A stretch of 45,109 nucleotides of DNA from an uncultured Caryophanales bacterium (GTDB taxonomy: Bacteria > Bacillota_I > Bacilli_A > Acholeplasmatales > Anaeroplasmataceae), in the NCBI GenBank assembly GCA_946626345.1, contig CAMOUB010000002.1, positions 1 through 45,109 of the forward strand. The letters are read 5' to 3'. Positions 28,913 to 38,618 of this stretch are shown in pieces (the first letter of the stretch is position 1; every line of letters starts with the position of its first letter). A program made the translations under genes and the position numbers. The notes under the pieces were generated by a model. It did not search any database, was not told the origin of the DNA, and saw only the letters and a program-made list of their open reading frames with translations.

Positions 28913-30351
28913 TATTTATCACACTCTTTAGTGGCTAATTTAACTGCATTATATGCGCCATCATAAAAGCCTTCTTTTTTAAGCACTTCAATACGTCCTA
29001 TCATATGTGCTAATAATTCTTTATCAGATAATAATCTATCTAACATTTCATTCATTTCTTTTTTAGTTGGGCACTCAAATGTACCATCACCATATTCTCT
29101 TGAGTGAATAGCACCATAAACCTCATGTCCACCAATATGCTTCATAAATACCTTAGGAATAGGATAATATGCAAGCTCTGATGGCTTAGTAATTAATATA
29201 TCTGAATTTGGCATTAATAGATTTGTAGAATATACTGCCTCAAATATATTATCATTGCATATAGCATAAATACCATATACATCTTTATTTCTAATATCAG
29301 CATTAAATTTCTTTAATTCATTATATTTATTAAAGAATGTTGTAGCCTCAATTCCTTTTAAATCAGAAATCAATTTATTATATACATTATCGTGATCACC
29401 AAAATTTATGAATAATGTAACTTCTTTTTTATTTACATATGGTAATAAATGCTTTACCATTTCCATAAATTGCTTATAGCCTGCACCAGCACCACCAACA
29501 GTCATTAATATTCTAATTGGAATATTTTTATTAATTCTTTCAAGTCTTAGCTTATTATCTTCTTCTAGATTACATAGTAATTCATGATCAATAAAGCAGC
29601 CAATCATTTTTAAATCTTTTTCAGGAATACCTTTTAATGGCTTTTTAGCAAATCCATTTAGCATTTTATAGCCTAAATATGCATATTCAGTTTGAACAGC
29701 ATGTATTGCACCCTCAGATAGATGTAATCCCATTGGCCAGTTATCAGGGATAGCATTAACTACATTTTTTAATCCTGCATGTATTGCACCCTGGCTTGGC
29801 CATACATGTGTTGCAATATATGGAATATCTTTTGGAATGTATTTAAAAATAGGTACTAATAATTCACTATTTTTTTGATCTTTTGCGTTATATGTAATCT
29901 TTTTAAATCCATCTTTATTTAATGGTTCCCAGAAAAAATGATTAAATAATTTAGATTTTTGGCTTATTCTTGATGCCTTTGAATATAATTCATTTTGATG
30001 TCTTATCATTTTAGATCCTGTTGCGTCAAATGATGCTAGATCTAGCCAATAAGGATTATATCCTAATGCTTTAGCACAAGATGCCATTGCGATTGATATT
30101 CTATAATGACCAAAGCCCATTCTAATATTTCCAACGATTAAAGAATTCTTTGGAAACTCACAATTTGTATCTGAAAATACAATGTTATTTGCTGAAATAA
30201 AATCTAGTGCTTCAATTGGTTTAAATCCTAATTTATAATCAGCATCCTTATCATCACCAAATTTTTTAATGTATTTAGCTTTAGATTTTTCAGCAGATTT
30301 AATAGTTTTTTTATCTATTTCATTACCGAAAATAACACTTGTTTTATCCAT
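28912..30351 (-). CDS. GT-B-fold glycosyltransferase-like protein of unknown specificity
   Basis: NIRMGFGHYRISIAMASCAKALGYNPYWLDL (MurG/MGD-type GxGHxR region); RILMTVGGAGAGYKQF; DILITKPSELAYYP. Stop/start overlap (TAATG) with galK. Confidence 0.55.
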   Translation of the reverse strand: MDKTSVIFGNEIDKKTIKSAEKSKAKYIKKFGDDKDADYKLGFKPIEALDFISANNIVFSDTNCEFPKNSLIVGNIRMGFGHYRISIAMASCAKALGYNPYWLDLASFDATGSKMIRHQNELYSKASRISQKSKLFNHFFWEPLNKDGFKKITYNAKDQKNSELLVPIFKYIPKDIPYIATHVWPSQGAIHAGLKNVVNAIPDNWPMGLHLSEGAIHAVQTEYAYLGYKMLNGFAKKPLKGIPEKDLKMIGCFIDHELLCNLEEDNKLRLERINKNIPIRILMTVGGAGAGYKQFMEMVKHLLPYVNKKEVTLFINFGDHDNVYNKLISDLKGIEATTFFNKYNELKKFNADIRNKDVYGIYAICNDNIFEAVYSTNLLMPNSDILITKPSELAYYPIPKVFMKHIGGHEVYGAIHSREYGDGTFECPTKKEMNEMLDRLLSDKELLAHMIGRIEVLKKEGFYDGAYNAVKLATKECDK

Positions 30352-32029
30352 TAATTATTTCTCCTTTTACAGTATTATATTTAAAGCTTTCTTCTTTATC
30401 ATTTAATGTATATTTAATATAAATAAAATTCTTTTCTCTATTAAATGAAACATTTTTAGCATGATAATAAATATCAAAAGCTTTATCTAATAATTTATTA
30501 GTTTCATTATCATATAATGCAATATTATCAGATGTCATTAATACACTACCAAATAATGCATTTATAATTAATAATGCTTCTTTTTGTTTATCATTTAATT
30601 CAATATTATCTTTTCTTAATAAGAATACATCTGGGTCATTTAAGAATAAATGATTATTAAAAATACTTCTATATATTGTATTTTGAATAGTAACCTTTGT
30701 TGATATTCTTTCTCTATGAGCAAGTCTCATAAACCAAACATCATCAAATTTTAGTGATACATCTGGTCCTACTCTTAAATAATCAAAATACATTGAAGAT
30801 GTAAATGGTAATGCACCACAGCCTAATATTAATTTATCCTTTAATATATCTCTAATAAATTTATATGCCATATCTGTTACAATTGCTTTAGTTGTATCAT
30901 AATATCTTGGTAAAGATATTGCATATAAGAAATCTAATTTAAAGAAATCAAAGCCTAAATCCATATAATATTCTAAGCATTTCTTTATATAATCTCTTGC
31001 ATCAGGGTTAAAGAAATCAAGTGCATAAAAACCACTCCAATTTCCACCACATTTTATGAAATTACCATTTTTATCCTTTTTGAATAATTCTTTATGTTCC
31101 CTAAATAGCTTAGACTTTTCTTCAGCAACAAATGGAGCAAGCCAAATACCTGCCTTATAGCCCTTAGAATGGATTTTTTTAACAATTCCATCAAATCCAT
31201 TAGGGAATTTATTAGAATCAATATCAAGCCAATCTCCAACATATGTTTCATATCCATCATCAATTTGAAATAAATTGAATCTATTGTCAAGTGAATCAAG
31301 ATCTCTTAGTATTATATTTTCATTAATATTTTGATAATAATTATACCAAGATGTATATCCTAATATCTTTTCTTGCTTCTTTTCTTTAAATTCCAAATAG
31401 AATTCTTTTAATCCTAAATCATAGCTATTATTAAATGAATAATCAAATATAGTAAATTCTTCACCTTTATTAATTTTACATTTTCTTACATCAGCTAATA
31501 ATTTAACTATACGTTCTTTTCTTAATACCTCATAAATAAGATATGCTTTTTTATAATTATAATTAAAGCTAAAGAATTCTTTATCTCCTTTTATATAGAA
31601 AATATTATAACCATGTAATTTGTTTTTATCATAATCATAAAATAAGACATCACCATATCTATCAAAAGCAAATTTGTTAATTAAAAAGTCACTACTTTTT
31701 TCAAATGTATCATTATTTCTATTTTTCTTAAAGAATCTTTTAGCTCTTCTTGCGATACGCTCATATTCATTAATATAAGCTTCTTTAGTATCTGTCCATG
31801 ATTGATATCCATTTAAGAAGAATTTTGAATCATTATCAAATTCAATATCTAATGTTATTTCAGCTTGATGTAATACAATATCAGTTAAGGCTTTAATTTT
31901 AATTGTTCTTCTAGAACCAAAGGTATTATCTGTAATGATTAAATTATCATCAGATCTATTAGTTGATATTCTATTTTCTTTTAATGTGTTTTTACTATCA
32001 CTTTGGTTATAATATGTTATATTTAACAA
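30344..32029 (-). CDS. Alpha-galactosidase-like glycoside hydrolase (GH36 type)
   Basis: LGYTSWYNYYQNI..; FQIDDGYETYVGDWLDIDSNKFPNGFDGIVKKIHSKGYKAGIWLAPF; DFFKLDFLYA. Confidence 0.85.
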   Translation of the reverse strand: MLNITYYNQSDSKNTLKENRISTNRSDDNLIITDNTFGSRRTIKIKALTDIVLHQAEITLDIEFDNDSKFFLNGYQSWTDTKEAYINEYERIARRAKRFFKKNRNNDTFEKSSDFLINKFAFDRYGDVLFYDYDKNKLHGYNIFYIKGDKEFFSFNYNYKKAYLIYEVLRKERIVKLLADVRKCKINKGEEFTIFDYSFNNSYDLGLKEFYLEFKEKKQEKILGYTSWYNYYQNINENIILRDLDSLDNRFNLFQIDDGYETYVGDWLDIDSNKFPNGFDGIVKKIHSKGYKAGIWLAPFVAEEKSKLFREHKELFKKDKNGNFIKCGGNWSGFYALDFFNPDARDYIKKCLEYYMDLGFDFFKLDFLYAISLPRYYDTTKAIVTDMAYKFIRDILKDKLILGCGALPFTSSMYFDYLRVGPDVSLKFDDVWFMRLAHRERISTKVTIQNTIYRSIFNNHLFLNDPDVFLLRKDNIELNDKQKEALLIINALFGSVLMTSDNIALYDNETNKLLDKAFDIYYHAKNVSFNREKNFIYIKYTLNDKEESFKYNTVKGEIING

Positions 32030-32043
32030 TTAAATCACCACCT

Positions 32044-33654
32044 TTATTCTTCAGTATTTTCTTCTTTTATTTCTTCCTTTTGTTCTGTATCATCATTTGT
32101 AGTTTCTGTTGTAGCTTCTTCTTTTACTTCATCAGTAGAAATTGTTGTATCTTCAGCAGCTAATATAGCCTTAGCTTCCTCTTTTGTTTCCAAGCCACTT
32201 TCTATATGAGCTTTTTCGATTGTAGCTAATACCTTCTTTTCATTATAGAAGAATAATATTACTGCACCTAGTACACAAAATCCTACAGCAACCCATGCAA
32301 CAATTGTTACACCTGTTTCTGTTGCTGCTATATCATTTGATGTCATTAATTCTTCTCTTGTAACATTAGAACCAATAATTGCTAAAGATGTAAATACAAG
32401 CATAGCTATTGATTGACCAAGCTTCATAGCGAATGTACGAGCTGCGAAGAACATACCTTCTCTTTTTTTACCAGTTACAATTGCGTCTTCTTCTGCAACA
32501 TCGGCAACAATTGCTTGAGGAATAATACCAAGTAATGCCATAGGGAATGCTGCGATAACTACGATTAGAATACCTACTACATAGCTTAATCCTGATAAGT
32601 TACCACCTGTAATAGGATAAGCTAATGCTGTAATTACATAAGCTAGGGCAAGTCCTAAGAATCCTGCAATAACAAGCTTTCTTTTACCCCATTTAGCTAC
32701 TAATTTAGATACTATTGGATAGAAGCATGCTGATAAAACAGTCATTCCACCTAGTAAATACATTGTCCAAGATTCATCTAGACCTATAGTTAATTTTACG
32801 AAGAAAGGTAATCCTGTTTGGAATAATGTTAATCCAACAAAATACATAACATCAGATAATGAGAATTTTACGAAATTCTTATTTTTAAATGTAGCAGTTA
32901 ATGACTTAAATGCATTTGTTCCCGCAGGCTTTGCCTCAACGAAATCAGTTTCCTTTAGTAAGAATGTTGGTAATAACATACATACGCACGCAATAATTAC
33001 AAGTGGAATAAAGCAAATAACATAGCTCCAATAATAGCCAACGCCAAAGCCTCTTACAACACCTGCAAATACGAATGGTAGGTAAGCAATTAATGTTCCT
33101 GCAAAATATGTTAATGAAATATATGTAGAAATATTCATTCTATCTTCTTGTGTTTTACCAAATTCAGAAATTAATGCGTTATATGGTGTACAATAAATAG
33201 TCATAAATGTATAGAATAATACTAGCATAACTGCAACCCAAGCAACATTAATACCTGATGGTTCAGTACCACCTGATAATAAGCCTGGTGCCATAAATAC
33301 TAAAACTGTAGTAATAGCAAATGGGATAGCTGCAAATCTCATAAATGGAATTCTTCTTCCCTTAGGATTTTTTGAGTTATCACTTAAATTTGCAATTAAT
33401 GGATCTGATACTGCATCCCATAATCTACATAATGCAGTAATTAATCCTAAAATAGTTAGGAAACCACCAATTATTAAACCTGGAGTAATTAAAGTGTAAA
33501 AATCTAATTCTGTTCCAGAGAAAAAGTTAGTTCCCTTTTCTTTTGTTGGTAAGTAAAATGATACTAGCCAAGCACTAATGATTCCGCCTAGAATCGACCA
33601 TCCCAATTGACCGATGGCAAATATCCACATTTGCTTTTTTGTTAATCTTTTCAT
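32044..33654 (-). CDS. GPH-family sugar:cation symporter (MFS)
   Basis: About 12 TM segments; CRLWDAVSDPLIANLSDNSKNPKGRRIPFMRFAAIPFA motif. RBS spacing favours the internal start MKRLTKKQ (33654). Confidence 0.88.
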   Translation of the reverse strand: MKRLTKKQMWIFAIGQLGWSILGGIISAWLVSFYLPTKEKGTNFFSGTELDFYTLITPGLIIGGFLTILGLITALCRLWDAVSDPLIANLSDNSKNPKGRRIPFMRFAAIPFAITTVLVFMAPGLLSGGTEPSGINVAWVAVMLVLFYTFMTIYCTPYNALISEFGKTQEDRMNISTYISLTYFAGTLIAYLPFVFAGVVRGFGVGYYWSYVICFIPLVIIACVCMLLPTFLLKETDFVEAKPAGTNAFKSLTATFKNKNFVKFSLSDVMYFVGLTLFQTGLPFFVKLTIGLDESWTMYLLGGMTVLSACFYPIVSKLVAKWGKRKLVIAGFLGLALAYVITALAYPITGGNLSGLSYVVGILIVVIAAFPMALLGIIPQAIVADVAEEDAIVTGKKREGMFFAARTFAMKLGQSIAMLVFTSLAIIGSNVTREELMTSNDIAATETGVTIVAWVAVGFCVLGAVILFFYNEKKVLATIEKAHIESGLETKEEAKAILAAEDTTISTDEVKEEATTETTNDDTEQKEEIKEENTEE

Positions 33655-33656
33655 AA

Positions 33657-34280
33657 TTAGCATACCTCCTTCTTAAATGTAAATAATATTATGTCGATTA
33701 ACTTACTTATTAACTCCTTTTTATTAACTAAGCTATCTTGTCTTACTATATCTACTGTAATTGATTCTTTTTTACATAATTCAAGTAATGCCTTAGATGA
33801 TGCATAATATATAGTTTCAATATCATTAACTTCTTTTATAGAATTATCCTTAATTCCATCATTATATGCACTTATAAATAAATCTTTAAATTTATCAATT
33901 ATATTTGCATATTCATTTAAATCAAAACCTGATTTTGAAAGCATGAATGCATCAAATTCATTAATGAATCTATAATAAGATGGATGTTTAATGAAAATAT
34001 ATAAATAATTCATATAGAATTCTTTAATCTTTTCAAAGCCATTTTTAAATTTATCTAGATTAAAATATTCTTTATATACTTTTTTCTCTAGCTTTTCTGC
34101 ACAAAGAATTACAATATTTTCTTTGTTTTCAAAGTATCTATAGATAGTAGCTTCTCCTACTTCTATATTTGTTGCTATATCTTTAATCGTAACGCTACTA
34201 AGACCTTTTTCTAAAAATAGATTTAAAGCTGAATCTATTATTAGATCCTTTTTTAGTTCTTTAAGTCCCATATTTTTCAT
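33657..34280 (-). CDS. TetR-family transcriptional regulator
   Basis: LIIDSALNLFLEKGLSSVTIKDIATNIEVGEATIYRYFENKENI. Confidence 0.93.
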   Translation of the reverse strand: MKNMGLKELKKDLIIDSALNLFLEKGLSSVTIKDIATNIEVGEATIYRYFENKENIVILCAEKLEKKVYKEYFNLDKFKNGFEKIKEFYMNYLYIFIKHPSYYRFINEFDAFMLSKSGFDLNEYANIIDKFKDLFISAYNDGIKDNSIKEVNDIETIYYASSKALLELCKKESITVDIVRQDSLVNKKELISKLIDIILFTFKKEVC

Positions 34281-34293
34281 TCCTTTTTTATTT

Positions 34294-34330
34294 TGATAGT
34301 TAGTCTATCATTTTGATAATGCGTCTATCT
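34294..34330. promoter_or_regulatory. Candidate TetR operators
   Basis: TGATAG-TTAGT-CTATCA (34294-34310) and TGATAATGCGTCTATC (34314-34329), 20-bp spacing. Confidence 0.6.
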
Positions 34331-34336
34331 ATTTAA

Positions 34337-34365
34337 ATAGTATCATATCTTGAAAGCGCTGTCAA
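34337..34365 (-). promoter_or_regulatory. Promoter of the tetR-GPH-GH36-GT-galK operon overlapped by a cre site (34351-34364)
   Basis: -35 TTGACA, 17-bp spacer, -10 TACTAT (minus). TGAAAGCGCTGTCA matches TGWAANCGNTNWCA 14/14. Confidence 0.75.
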
Positions 34366-34472
34366 CACATTAAAAAATAAAAAAATATTATCAAATTCAT
34401 CTGTTAATTTAAATTTATATTATTTTCATTATAGATATATATCTATATTTTAAAAAACGTTTTCCTAAAATG

Positions 34473-34501
34473 TTGACAAAGTAAATAATTTAAATTAAAA
34501 T
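34473..34501 (+). promoter_or_regulatory. Divergent sigma-A promoter without an associated ORF
   Basis: TTGACA (34473-34478), 17-bp spacer, TAAAAT (34496-34501). A degenerate cre-like AAAAAACGTTTTCC (11/14) lies just upstream. Confidence 0.5.
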
Positions 34502-34507
34502 AAAATC

Positions 34508-34652
34508 GAAAATAGGCATAAGCCTATTCACTGTTGCCAAGATATGTATATAATACATAGATTGTTGACTACCCTAAAACATTTTATATTTATATAATAT
34601 CAACGCAAAATAAAAAACCGTTTCTCAACACTCCACCAGAGATACGGTTTTT
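34508..34652 (+). ncRNA. Candidate ~145-nt small RNA
   Basis: Starts after the promoter above, contains hairpin AATAGGCATAAGCCTATT, and ends at the ACCGT...ACGGTTTTTT terminator. No credible ORF. Confidence 0.35.
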
Positions 34653-34655
34653 TAT
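34612..34655. terminator. Bidirectional terminator
   Basis: AAAAAACCGTTTCTC...GAGATACGGTTTTTT. Confidence 0.75.
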
Positions 34656-35506
34656 TTTCTTTTAATATCTGAAATAATATTTAAGGCATCTTTACATCTA
34701 GATACTTCTACTTCTTGTGATTCATATAATTCACCATCTAAATTTATATAAGCATCTGTTTTAATTTTAAAATTATCACTTGGTACTATAAAATCCTTTT
34801 TAGGCAATCTACCAAAGATAATAAAGCTTGTAAATGATATAAAGCCTTTTAATCTATTTCTTTTTTTAAACAAGATTAATTTAAAATTATTTCTAAATTT
34901 TTTATTTAATTTAAATCCACCTAAATATCTATTATCTACACCTAAGACTAAATAGAAATTATCAGTTATTGTATTTCCATCATAAGATATTTCATATCTA
35001 GCATTAGCTGGAGTTTTAAATATATATTTTAATATTCTTATATAATATGCAAGTTTTCCTTCTTTTCTCTTTTTAGTTTCATCAACATCATAAGAAATCA
35101 TAGATATACCGCCTGATGCTATACCATATATGAAATAATTATCATTAATTTTATATGCATCATGCTTAATAATGTGATTTTGTTTTATAATTTTTATTGC
35201 TTTTTTAAATGATTTATAACCAAAATTTCTTGCATAGTCATTACATGTACCAGCTGGTATAAAACAGATATTTCTTTTTAGGTTCTTTTCTAATAGTTTA
35301 GAGATAATATCATGTGCTGTACCATCTCCACCTATTATAAGTATTGTATCAGCAGGAATTGATATATAATCTGTTGTCTTAGTTTTATCAATTAAAGGTA
35401 TTTCTATTTCATCATAGATATCCTGTAATTCTTTTTTTAGATATTCAAATTTTTTATCAGATATTTTTTTATTTGAATATCTATTATAAATAACCAAAAG
35501 CTTCAT
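34652..35506 (-). CDS. Diacylglycerol/lipid kinase family (YegS/DgkB-like)
   Basis: LLVIYNRYSNKK; TILIIGGDGTAHDIISKL; FIPAGTCNDYARNFGY. Confidence 0.9.
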   Translation of the reverse strand: MKLLVIYNRYSNKKISDKKFEYLKKELQDIYDEIEIPLIDKTKTTDYISIPADTILIIGGDGTAHDIISKLLEKNLKRNICFIPAGTCNDYARNFGYKSFKKAIKIIKQNHIIKHDAYKINDNYFIYGIASGGISMISYDVDETKKRKEGKLAYYIRILKYIFKTPANARYEISYDGNTITDNFYLVLGVDNRYLGGFKLNKKFRNNFKLILFKKRNRLKGFISFTSFIIFGRLPKKDFIVPSDNFKIKTDAYINLDGELYESQEVEVSRCKDALNIISDIKRK

Positions 35507-35508
35507 AA

Positions 35509-36165
35509 TTATTTATTAAAGAATTGATCTAACCTTAAAATATTAGGATTTTTTCCTGCAACTACAACTACATCATTTGCGCAAATATAATCAGTACCAT
35601 GAGGTATTCTAAATTCATCATTTCTTACGATACCAACAATATTTACATCAAATTCGTTTCTTATATTTAATTCAGCTAATGTTTTAGATATAAATTTCTT
35701 TCCAACATTAATTTTAACCATTACGTAATCTTTATCAATAATATAGTAATCAATAATTGAGTCACTCTTTATTTGATTAGCTAAGAATACTGCAGCATTT
35801 TCTTCAGGAATGATTACTTCTGTTGCACCTATCAATTTAAATAATTCTTTATGGCCTTCTTCATCGGCTCTTACAGTTATATTTTTAACATTAAGCTTTT
35901 TTAAATTTACAATTGTTAAAATTGATGCTTCTAGGTTATTACCAATCGCAACTACAGCATGATCTATGCTTCCTGCACCAAGTTCTGTTAATACATCTAG
36001 GTTAGTAGCATCTGCTATAACGCAGTGTGGAACCTTTTTAGATACACTTTTAACTGCATCTTTATCAACATCTACTGCTAATACATCTGAATTTGTTTCA
36101 GCTAGAGTAATTGCTACATTAGAACCGAATCTTCCAAGTCCTATAACTATAAAATTCTTTTTCAT
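35509..36165 (-). CDS. TrkA/KtrA-family K+ uptake regulatory subunit
   Basis: NFIVIGLGRFGSNVAITLAETNSDVLAVDVDKD (RCK-N) plus TrkA-C. Confidence 0.93.
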   Translation of the reverse strand: MKKNFIVIGLGRFGSNVAITLAETNSDVLAVDVDKDAVKSVSKKVPHCVIADATNLDVLTELGAGSIDHAVVAIGNNLEASILTIVNLKKLNVKNITVRADEEGHKELFKLIGATEVIIPEENAAVFLANQIKSDSIIDYYIIDKDYVMVKINVGKKFISKTLAELNIRNEFDVNIVGIVRNDEFRIPHGTDYICANDVVVVAGKNPNILRLDQFFNK

Positions 36166-37547
36166 CCTATAATCACACTCTCTTCTACATATTGGATTGA
36201 CTCCTCAGATGAAGTCATCCAGTTTTTATTTACTATACCTATAATTGTTAATGGTCCAAGTCTACCAAATAACATTAATACTGATAATATAATCTTATTA
36301 GGAACATTTAATATGGTTGTAATTCCTCTTGATAAACCGGTTGTTGAGAATGCTGATACAACCTCAAACGCTGCCGCATCAATTCCAAGTTCTGGTTGAA
36401 TTACTAATACAATACCTGATATTATTGCACATAATATAATAGCAACATTTACTAAAACGAAGGCTTTAAATATTTGTGAATCAGAAATACTTCTATGGAA
36501 TGCCTTTGTCTTTTTACCCTTAGCATAATGTACAATAACTAATATAATTATTGCGATTGTTGTAGTTTTAATACCACCACCACAAGAACAAGGGGATGCA
36601 CCAATTAACATTAATATCATACATACAACTGCTGCTGCAGGAGTAATTGTACCTATATTATGTGTAGCAAATCCTGCGGTTCTACATGATACAGATGTAA
36701 ATAAGGCTTCAAGCCAATTCATATCCATACATGTAAGCTTTAATAATAATGTACCTAAAACTATTAATACTGCTGTAGTAATTATTGTAAGCTTTGTATG
36801 TAATTTCATTTTTCTCCAGTGGAATCTAGTTTCAAATATATCTTGGAATACTACAATTCCAATTCCACCTGATATTATCATTAATATAGTTGTTATATTT
36901 ATTGTTAACATAGAGGCAAATGATAAGCCATAATTCATATATTCTGAACTTGAAAAGCATACCATACTATCACTACTAAACACATCAAAACCTGCATTAT
37001 TAAATGATGCACAAGAATGGAATCCTGACATCATAAATGCTTTAAATATATCGCCTTTACCATCTACGAATTTAGTATATTCATATATTGGATACCAATT
37101 TAGTAATGTACCAATTACTTGTATTACTATAGATAATAATACAATTCTTTTAACTAAATCTAAAAGACCAGTTACAGAGCTTTGATTTAAGGATTCTCTT
37201 AATATAAAGCTATTAGAAATACCAATTTTTCCACCTATAATAGTGAAGAAAAATACTGCAATAGTTATAATAGATAATCCACCAATTTGCATTAATAAAT
37301 ACATTACTATTTTACCAAACAAAGTCATATCTATGAATAATCCATGTGGCATTACAGATAAACCTGTAACACATACTGCAGATGATGACATAAAAAATGC
37401 ATTTGATATATAATCAGCTACACCTATTGATTCAATGTAATCCTTTGAATATGAAATTGGGAGTAACAATAAACATGTACCAACTAAAATAACTGACACA
37501 AATGTTAAGAGTATATAAATATATGGATGTATTTTTTTGATTTTCAC
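36162..37547 (-). CDS. TrkH/KtrB-family K+ transporter
   Basis: SSAVCVTGLSVM; HSCASFNNAGFDVF; SCRTAGFATHNIGTITPAA; FSTTGLSRGIT selectivity-filter repeats. 4-bp overlap with the KtrA-like gene. Confidence 0.93.
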   Translation of the reverse strand: MKIKKIHPYIYILLTFVSVILVGTCLLLLPISYSKDYIESIGVADYISNAFFMSSSAVCVTGLSVMPHGLFIDMTLFGKIVMYLLMQIGGLSIITIAVFFFTIIGGKIGISNSFILRESLNQSSVTGLLDLVKRIVLLSIVIQVIGTLLNWYPIYEYTKFVDGKGDIFKAFMMSGFHSCASFNNAGFDVFSSDSMVCFSSSEYMNYGLSFASMLTINITTILMIISGGIGIVVFQDIFETRFHWRKMKLHTKLTIITTAVLIVLGTLLLKLTCMDMNWLEALFTSVSCRTAGFATHNIGTITPAAAVVCMILMLIGASPCSCGGGIKTTTIAIIILVIVHYAKGKKTKAFHRSISDSQIFKAFVLVNVAIILCAIISGIVLVIQPELGIDAAAFEVVSAFSTTGLSRGITTILNVPNKIILSVLMLFGRLGPLTIIGIVNKNWMTSSEESIQYVEESVIIG

Positions 37548-37638
37548 TATACCAAAACTCCTATCATAGATAAATTATACAATAAAATTACTGCATAATA
37601 AAGAAAAAGAGTTTGCAACAAACTCTTGAAACAAACTC

Positions 37639-38532
37639 TTATTTTTCTAGCCAAGCATCAGGCATTGCCTTACATATAGCCATTGCTAATGCACCAGGCC
37701 CTATATGACAAGATACAGATAATGATAATGGAGAAACAACTACTTCTTTTCCAGGGAATTTTTCATTAATCATTTTAACAAATGCTTCTGCTTCAGTAGT
37801 GTCAGTACCAGAATATGCAACCTCTAAATACACATTATCAGTTCTACCATCTTTATCTTTTAGGTAACCTTCAATTTTTTCAACACACGCATTTAGCATA
37901 ATTTCTTTTGCATTTTCAACGCTTCTATTTCTCATTCTGAATTTGTCTAATTTTTCGCCTTTAATTAATAAAATTGGCTTTAATTTAAGCATACCACCTA
38001 ATGCGGCAGCAGCTGCAGTGATTCTTCCACCCTTCTTTAAGTATTCTAGTGTATCAACCATAATAAAGATATCAGAATCAAATTTAATTTCTATTAATTT
38101 ATCATGAATTTCTTTTCCATCATATCCAAGTCTTGCAAGTTCCATTGCATCTAGAACTGATTGACGTTGAGTTACAGAAATTCTTTGATTATCTACAACA
38201 AATACCTTACCTTCATAATTAGCCTTTGCAGAAACAGTTGCACTCTCACAAGATCTAGATAATCCTGAAGACATAGGAATATATACTACTTGGTCATATT
38301 CAGTTAATAATTCATCCCAAATAGAATTTACATAACCTATAGATGGTTGGCTTGTTGAAACCTTTGCTCCACCCTTTAGCTTTTCGTAGAACCCTTCTTG
38401 AGTTAATGTAATATCTTCTAAATATTCTTCTCCATCTATATTGAATGGCATAGGAACAACTCTAATGCCTAATTCTTTTGCTTCCTTTTGAGTAATACCG
38501 CTATTACTATCGGTCATAATTGCTACTTTCAT
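37639..38532 (-). CDS. DegV family fatty-acid-binding protein
   Basis: VAIMTDSNSGITQKEAKELGIRVVPMPFNIDGEEYLEDITLTQEGFYEKLKGGAKVSTSQPS. Confidence 0.93.
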   Translation of the reverse strand: MKVAIMTDSNSGITQKEAKELGIRVVPMPFNIDGEEYLEDITLTQEGFYEKLKGGAKVSTSQPSIGYVNSIWDELLTEYDQVVYIPMSSGLSRSCESATVSAKANYEGKVFVVDNQRISVTQRQSVLDAMELARLGYDGKEIHDKLIEIKFDSDIFIMVDTLEYLKKGGRITAAAAALGGMLKLKPILLIKGEKLDKFRMRNRSVENAKEIMLNACVEKIEGYLKDKDGRTDNVYLEVAYSGTDTTEAEAFVKMINEKFPGKEVVVSPLSLSVSCHIGPGALAMAICKAMPDAWLEK

Positions 38533-38618
38533 AACATCCCTCCAATTATATCACTTTGTGACATATTATTTCGAAATTACGCCTCATTATACCAAACGAT
38601 ATTTTTTTTGTCAATATT

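Noticed and set aside
31054-32163. ORFs 31054-31299 (-) and 31963-32163 (+)
   Set aside because: Out-of-frame or antisense overlaps of the GH36 and GPH genes.
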